A program made the translations under genes and the position numbers. This document shows, in pieces, positions 6,809-8,992 of a DNA stretch of 8,992 nt (within the stretch, counting starts at the first letter, position 1; every line of letters begins with the position of its first letter). The DNA is taken from the NCBI GenBank assembly GCA_943333015.1, contig CALQRR010000042.1, positions 1 through 8,992 on the forward strand, read 5' to 3'. The notes under the pieces were generated by a model, which was not told the origin of the DNA, did no database searches, and worked only from the letters and a program-made list of their open reading frames with translations. The DNA is from Chitinophaga pinensis. Its GTDB lineage: Bacteria > Bacteroidota > Bacteroidia > M30B66.

Positions 6809-6933
6809 AATCGCCTTGGCTGCGTAAGTCGTACATCTTTTTCCTTTTTATTAAAATTTATCCCGAGGTATTTTTCAAGGTTTTAACTGCACAATCCTCT
6901 ATTCATCCGCTTTTAATTTTTGTTGACAAACGA

Positions 6934-6966
6934 TTTGAATAGTGAGGGTTAAGTGCAATACATTTG
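6934..6966 (+). promoter_or_regulatory. Bacteroidota-type promoter of the repeat-protein gene
   Basis: TTTG (6934-6937), a 21-nt spacer and TACATTTG (6959-6966) match the phylum consensus exactly. Transcription would start near 6972, leaving a leader of about 17 nt with an A-rich stretch (AAATCAAAACAAC) before the ATG at 6989. The preceding part of the spacer (6809-6930) is AT-rich, and I see nothing else in it. Confidence 0.75.
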
Positions 6967-6988
6967 CAGCCCTAAATCAAAACAACGC

Positions 6989-8992
6989 ATGACCCAACAA
7001 CTACAAAAAGTCGGAGTCCGTTTACTTCTGGCATTCCTTTCATTGGTAAGTATTCAAAAAGCAGATGCTCAATGTGCCGCTTCGCTTACCCAATATCCGG
7101 TCTTCACAATCAGCAATTTCACCAATACGTTTCAGTCATCAGTGGCAAATATGTATGCTGGTGAATATTCTGTTTTTAGCGTGGTTGCTGGTAATACGTA
7201 CCAGTTTTCCCTCTGTGCGATAGATGGCGCAGGCGGTGTAATTCCTTACGATTCACAAATAAGCTTGTTCAATGCTGCCAATCCGACAGTTGCAATTGGA
7301 TATGCGGATGATTCCTGTGGGGCGGATGCTCGAATTACTTGGCAGGCTACTTTTACGGGGTTGCTAAATGTGCAGATTAATTTATACAATTGTCTGACAA
7401 ACAGCGTTAATACCACATTGCTTTACCGGTCATTGTCGCCACTGAATGATAATTGTGCCGGTGCAGTAACTGTTCCTGTTGGTGTGAATTGTGTTTCGGT
7501 TTCAGGAACACTCAATGGTGCAACAGCATCCACTCCAACAACCACTTGTGCAGGAATAAATACCGATGATGTGTGGTTCCGCCTCACATCGGGAAATACA
7601 AATGATTTAGCTGTTACAGTGTCACCTACCGGCACCGGCTTTGATCCAGTCATTGAAGTTTTTACGGGTACGTCATGCTCTAATTTGGTTAGTCTTGGTT
7701 GTGTAGATGCTGGTGCTGATGCAGTTGCAGAAGGAGCTAATTTGCTTGCTCCAACAATTGGCCAAGTTTTTTATGTTCGTGTTTATGATTATTATACAGT
7801 TCTGGCCACGAACCCTAATTTTACCGTATGTGCTACTCAGGCTGGATTTGCATCAGGGCCGGTAAATAACGAATGTGCCGGAGCAACCAACTTGTCTGTA
7901 GGTTCACTATGTAACACTACAAATGGGACATTGTTAGGCGCAACAGCCTCTAGCCCGACATCTTCCTGCGGAGGAACCAATACAGATGATGTGTGGTACC
8001 GTGCAACAGCAACCGATGTTGGAATTACGTTCGGAATTATTCCCAATGGAGCAATTAATGCTGTCATTGAAGTGTTTGAAGGAACCTGTGCGGCATTGTC
8101 ACCAATTGGTTGTGTTGATGGAACCGTTGGGTCGGAAGTAGAAGGGGTTGATGTTACAGGCATTACTGCTGGAACTGTAGTGTATTTCCGTGTATACGAT
8201 TACAATGCCGGTGTTGCTGCTGATCCAAGTTTTGGTGCATGCGCTGTATGGGATGTTTTGCCAATCGCTCCGAACGATGAATGTGCCAGTGCAACGACTG
8301 TCATAGCAGGAACAACCTGTGCAGTAACTAATTCCTCACTGGCTAACTCAAGTGTTTCCCTTCCAGGTAATGGCTGTGCAGGAATCAATGGCGGAGATGT
8401 GTGGTTCCAAGTAATCGCTTCGGATACAGCCATGATAGTTGATATTACAGGCCTAGACGCTACCGCTGATTTGGTGGCGGAAGTATTTGTTCAAACCATT
8501 GCGGGAGATTGTAATTCCTTGGTGAGTATTGGATGTTCAAATTTCACCAACGCAGGAGCAGTTGAATCATTTTACTTAAATGGATTTACTGCAGGGCAGG
8601 ATTTCTTCTTACGTGTTTACAACCTCGATGGCACTATTCCCACAATCCCCGAAATCACCATCTGTGCCTACTGGGATCCTATTTCCCTTATTCCCGCAAA
8701 TGATGAATGTGCCGGAGCAATTTCAATTACACCGGGTACAACATGTTTAGGAATTCCGGGTGATGTAGCCAATGCAACCGCCTCAGCGCCGATCTCTTCC
8801 TGCTCATCAGGAGGAACAGTGGCAGCCGATGTCTGGTTTCGTTTTGTTGCAACCGCAAATGCAGTAGATATCACCGTTGATCCAGTCACCACTTTAGACC
8901 CTGTTGTTCAGTATTTCTCAGGATCATGCGGTGCTTTGGTTTCCCGCGGATGCTCTGATTTCTTTCTTTCTTCAGGAGAGGAACATTTAACA
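6989..8992 (+). CDS. Secreted cysteine-rich tandem-repeat protein, C-terminus outside window (partial)
   Basis: The frame is open from ATG 6989 to the right edge: 668 codons without a stop. A signal peptide (residues 1-27, core VRLLLAFLSLVSI) is predicted to be cut at A27|Q28. Residues about 29-152 form a beta-rich domain with motifs like YSVFSVVAGNTYQFSLC and DSCGADARITW, resembling PPC-like or CUB-like adhesive modules of Bacteroidota secreted proteins. Four tandem modules follow, starting at N153, N293, N429 and N571, each opening with NDxCA(G/S)A and containing DVW(F/Y) and (F/Y)RVY(D/N) (PPC-like by impression). The composition is rich in Thr, Ser, Asn and Gly and poor in Lys. Many such proteins end in a type IX secretion sorting domain, which would lie beyond the edge and cannot be confirmed. 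A surface or adhesion role is inferred; no enzymatic motif is visible. The promoter just upstream supports the start. Confidence 0.9.
   Translation, partial: MTQQLQKVGVRLLLAFLSLVSIQKADAQCAASLTQYPVFTISNFTNTFQSSVANMYAGEYSVFSVVAGNTYQFSLCAIDGAGGVIPYDSQISLFNAANPTVAIGYADDSCGADARITWQATFTGLLNVQINLYNCLTNSVNTTLLYRSLSPLNDNCAGAVTVPVGVNCVSVSGTLNGATASTPTTTCAGINTDDVWFRLTSGNTNDLAVTVSPTGTGFDPVIEVFTGTSCSNLVSLGCVDAGADAVAEGANLLAPTIGQVFYVRVYDYYTVLATNPNFTVCATQAGFASGPVNNECAGATNLSVGSLCNTTNGTLLGATASSPTSSCGGTNTDDVWYRATATDVGITFGIIPNGAINAVIEVFEGTCAALSPIGCVDGTVGSEVEGVDVTGITAGTVVYFRVYDYNAGVAADPSFGACAVWDVLPIAPNDECASATTVIAGTTCAVTNSSLANSSVSLPGNGCAGINGGDVWFQVIASDTAMIVDITGLDATADLVAEVFVQTIAGDCNSLVSIGCSNFTNAGAVESFYLNGFTAGQDFFLRVYNLDGTIPTIPEITICAYWDPISLIPANDECAGAISITPGTTCLGIPGDVANATASAPISSCSSGGTVAADVWFRFVATANAVDITVDPVTTLDPVVQYFSGSCGALVSRGCSDFFLSSGEEHLT
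7445..8992 (+). repeat. Four tandem protein modules of 136-142 codons (NDxC repeats)
   Basis: The modules cover 7445-7864, 7865-8272, 8273-8698 and 8699-8992 (last one cut by the edge), that is 140, 136, 142 and at least 98 codons. Shared landmarks are N-[DN]-x-C-A at the start, a second Cys about 12 residues on, a [TSG]-C-[AGS] Cys, DVW[FY], [IV]xVF or QYF, a C-x6-9-GC pair, [FY]xRVY[DN] and a final Cys before the next module. The three complete modules each have six cysteines at equivalent places; the fourth shows the first five. DNA identity between copies is limited to short blocks such as GATGATGTGTGG, so these are old, diverged duplications. Confidence 0.85.

Noticed and set aside
6809..6930. 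Possible terminator or small gene between nadD and the repeat protein gene
   Set aside because: No stem followed by a T-run was found, and the short plus-strand frame here (6748-6942) overlaps nadD in another frame and looks non-coding.
7423..8892. Four short minus-strand open frames opposite the repeat protein, similar to each other
   Set aside because: Their mutual similarity (N-H-T-S and A-H-S-S-F stretches) simply mirrors the tandem repeats of the plus-strand gene.

Overview
The window looks like a chromosomal segment of a member of the Bacteroidota. Four signs support this. Promoters match the phylum-specific form TTTG ... TAnnTTTG. Start codons lack Shine-Dalgarno sequences and often follow A-rich leaders. 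Three exported proteins have signal peptides predicted to be cut just before a glutamine. The gene content also fits: a DPP5-like S9 peptidase, the block yicC-gmk-nadD, and a large secreted protein with tandem NDxC modules. I cannot place the organism below phylum.

Layout. Positions 1-920 (minus) hold the first 306 codons of a helix-turn-helix protein that runs off the left edge; its promoter lies in the divergent spacer. Positions 1134-2261 (plus) encode an exported protein with an N-terminal CsgG/TolB-like module and a beta-rich C-terminal half, followed by a rho-independent terminator. Positions 2424-4334 (plus) encode a secreted S9 serine peptidase of the dipeptidyl peptidase 5 type. A bidirectional terminator separates it from a convergent 68-residue DUF2892 membrane protein (4436-4642, minus). 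A 30-bp near-perfect Crp/Fnr-type palindrome (4701-4730) sits behind that small gene's promoter, at about -42.

Positions 4792-6808 (plus) form a tight housekeeping cluster: yicC (RNA turnover), gmk (GMP to GDP) and nadD (NAD synthesis). yicC and gmk overlap by 4 nt with a GTG start, and gmk and nadD are 2 nt apart. From 6989 to the right edge (plus) runs an open reading frame of at least 668 codons. It encodes a secreted protein with a signal peptide, an N-terminal beta-rich domain and four tandem modules of 136-142 residues, each with a six-cysteine pattern. The fourth module is cut by the edge.

Functionally the window mixes core nucleotide, NAD and RNA metabolism with envelope and secreted functions. 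No mobile element, CRISPR array, tRNA, rRNA or convincing new defence system is visible. The items most worth following up are the Crp/Fnr-type operator at the DUF2892 gene, the cysteine-rich repeat protein and the HTH protein of unknown target.
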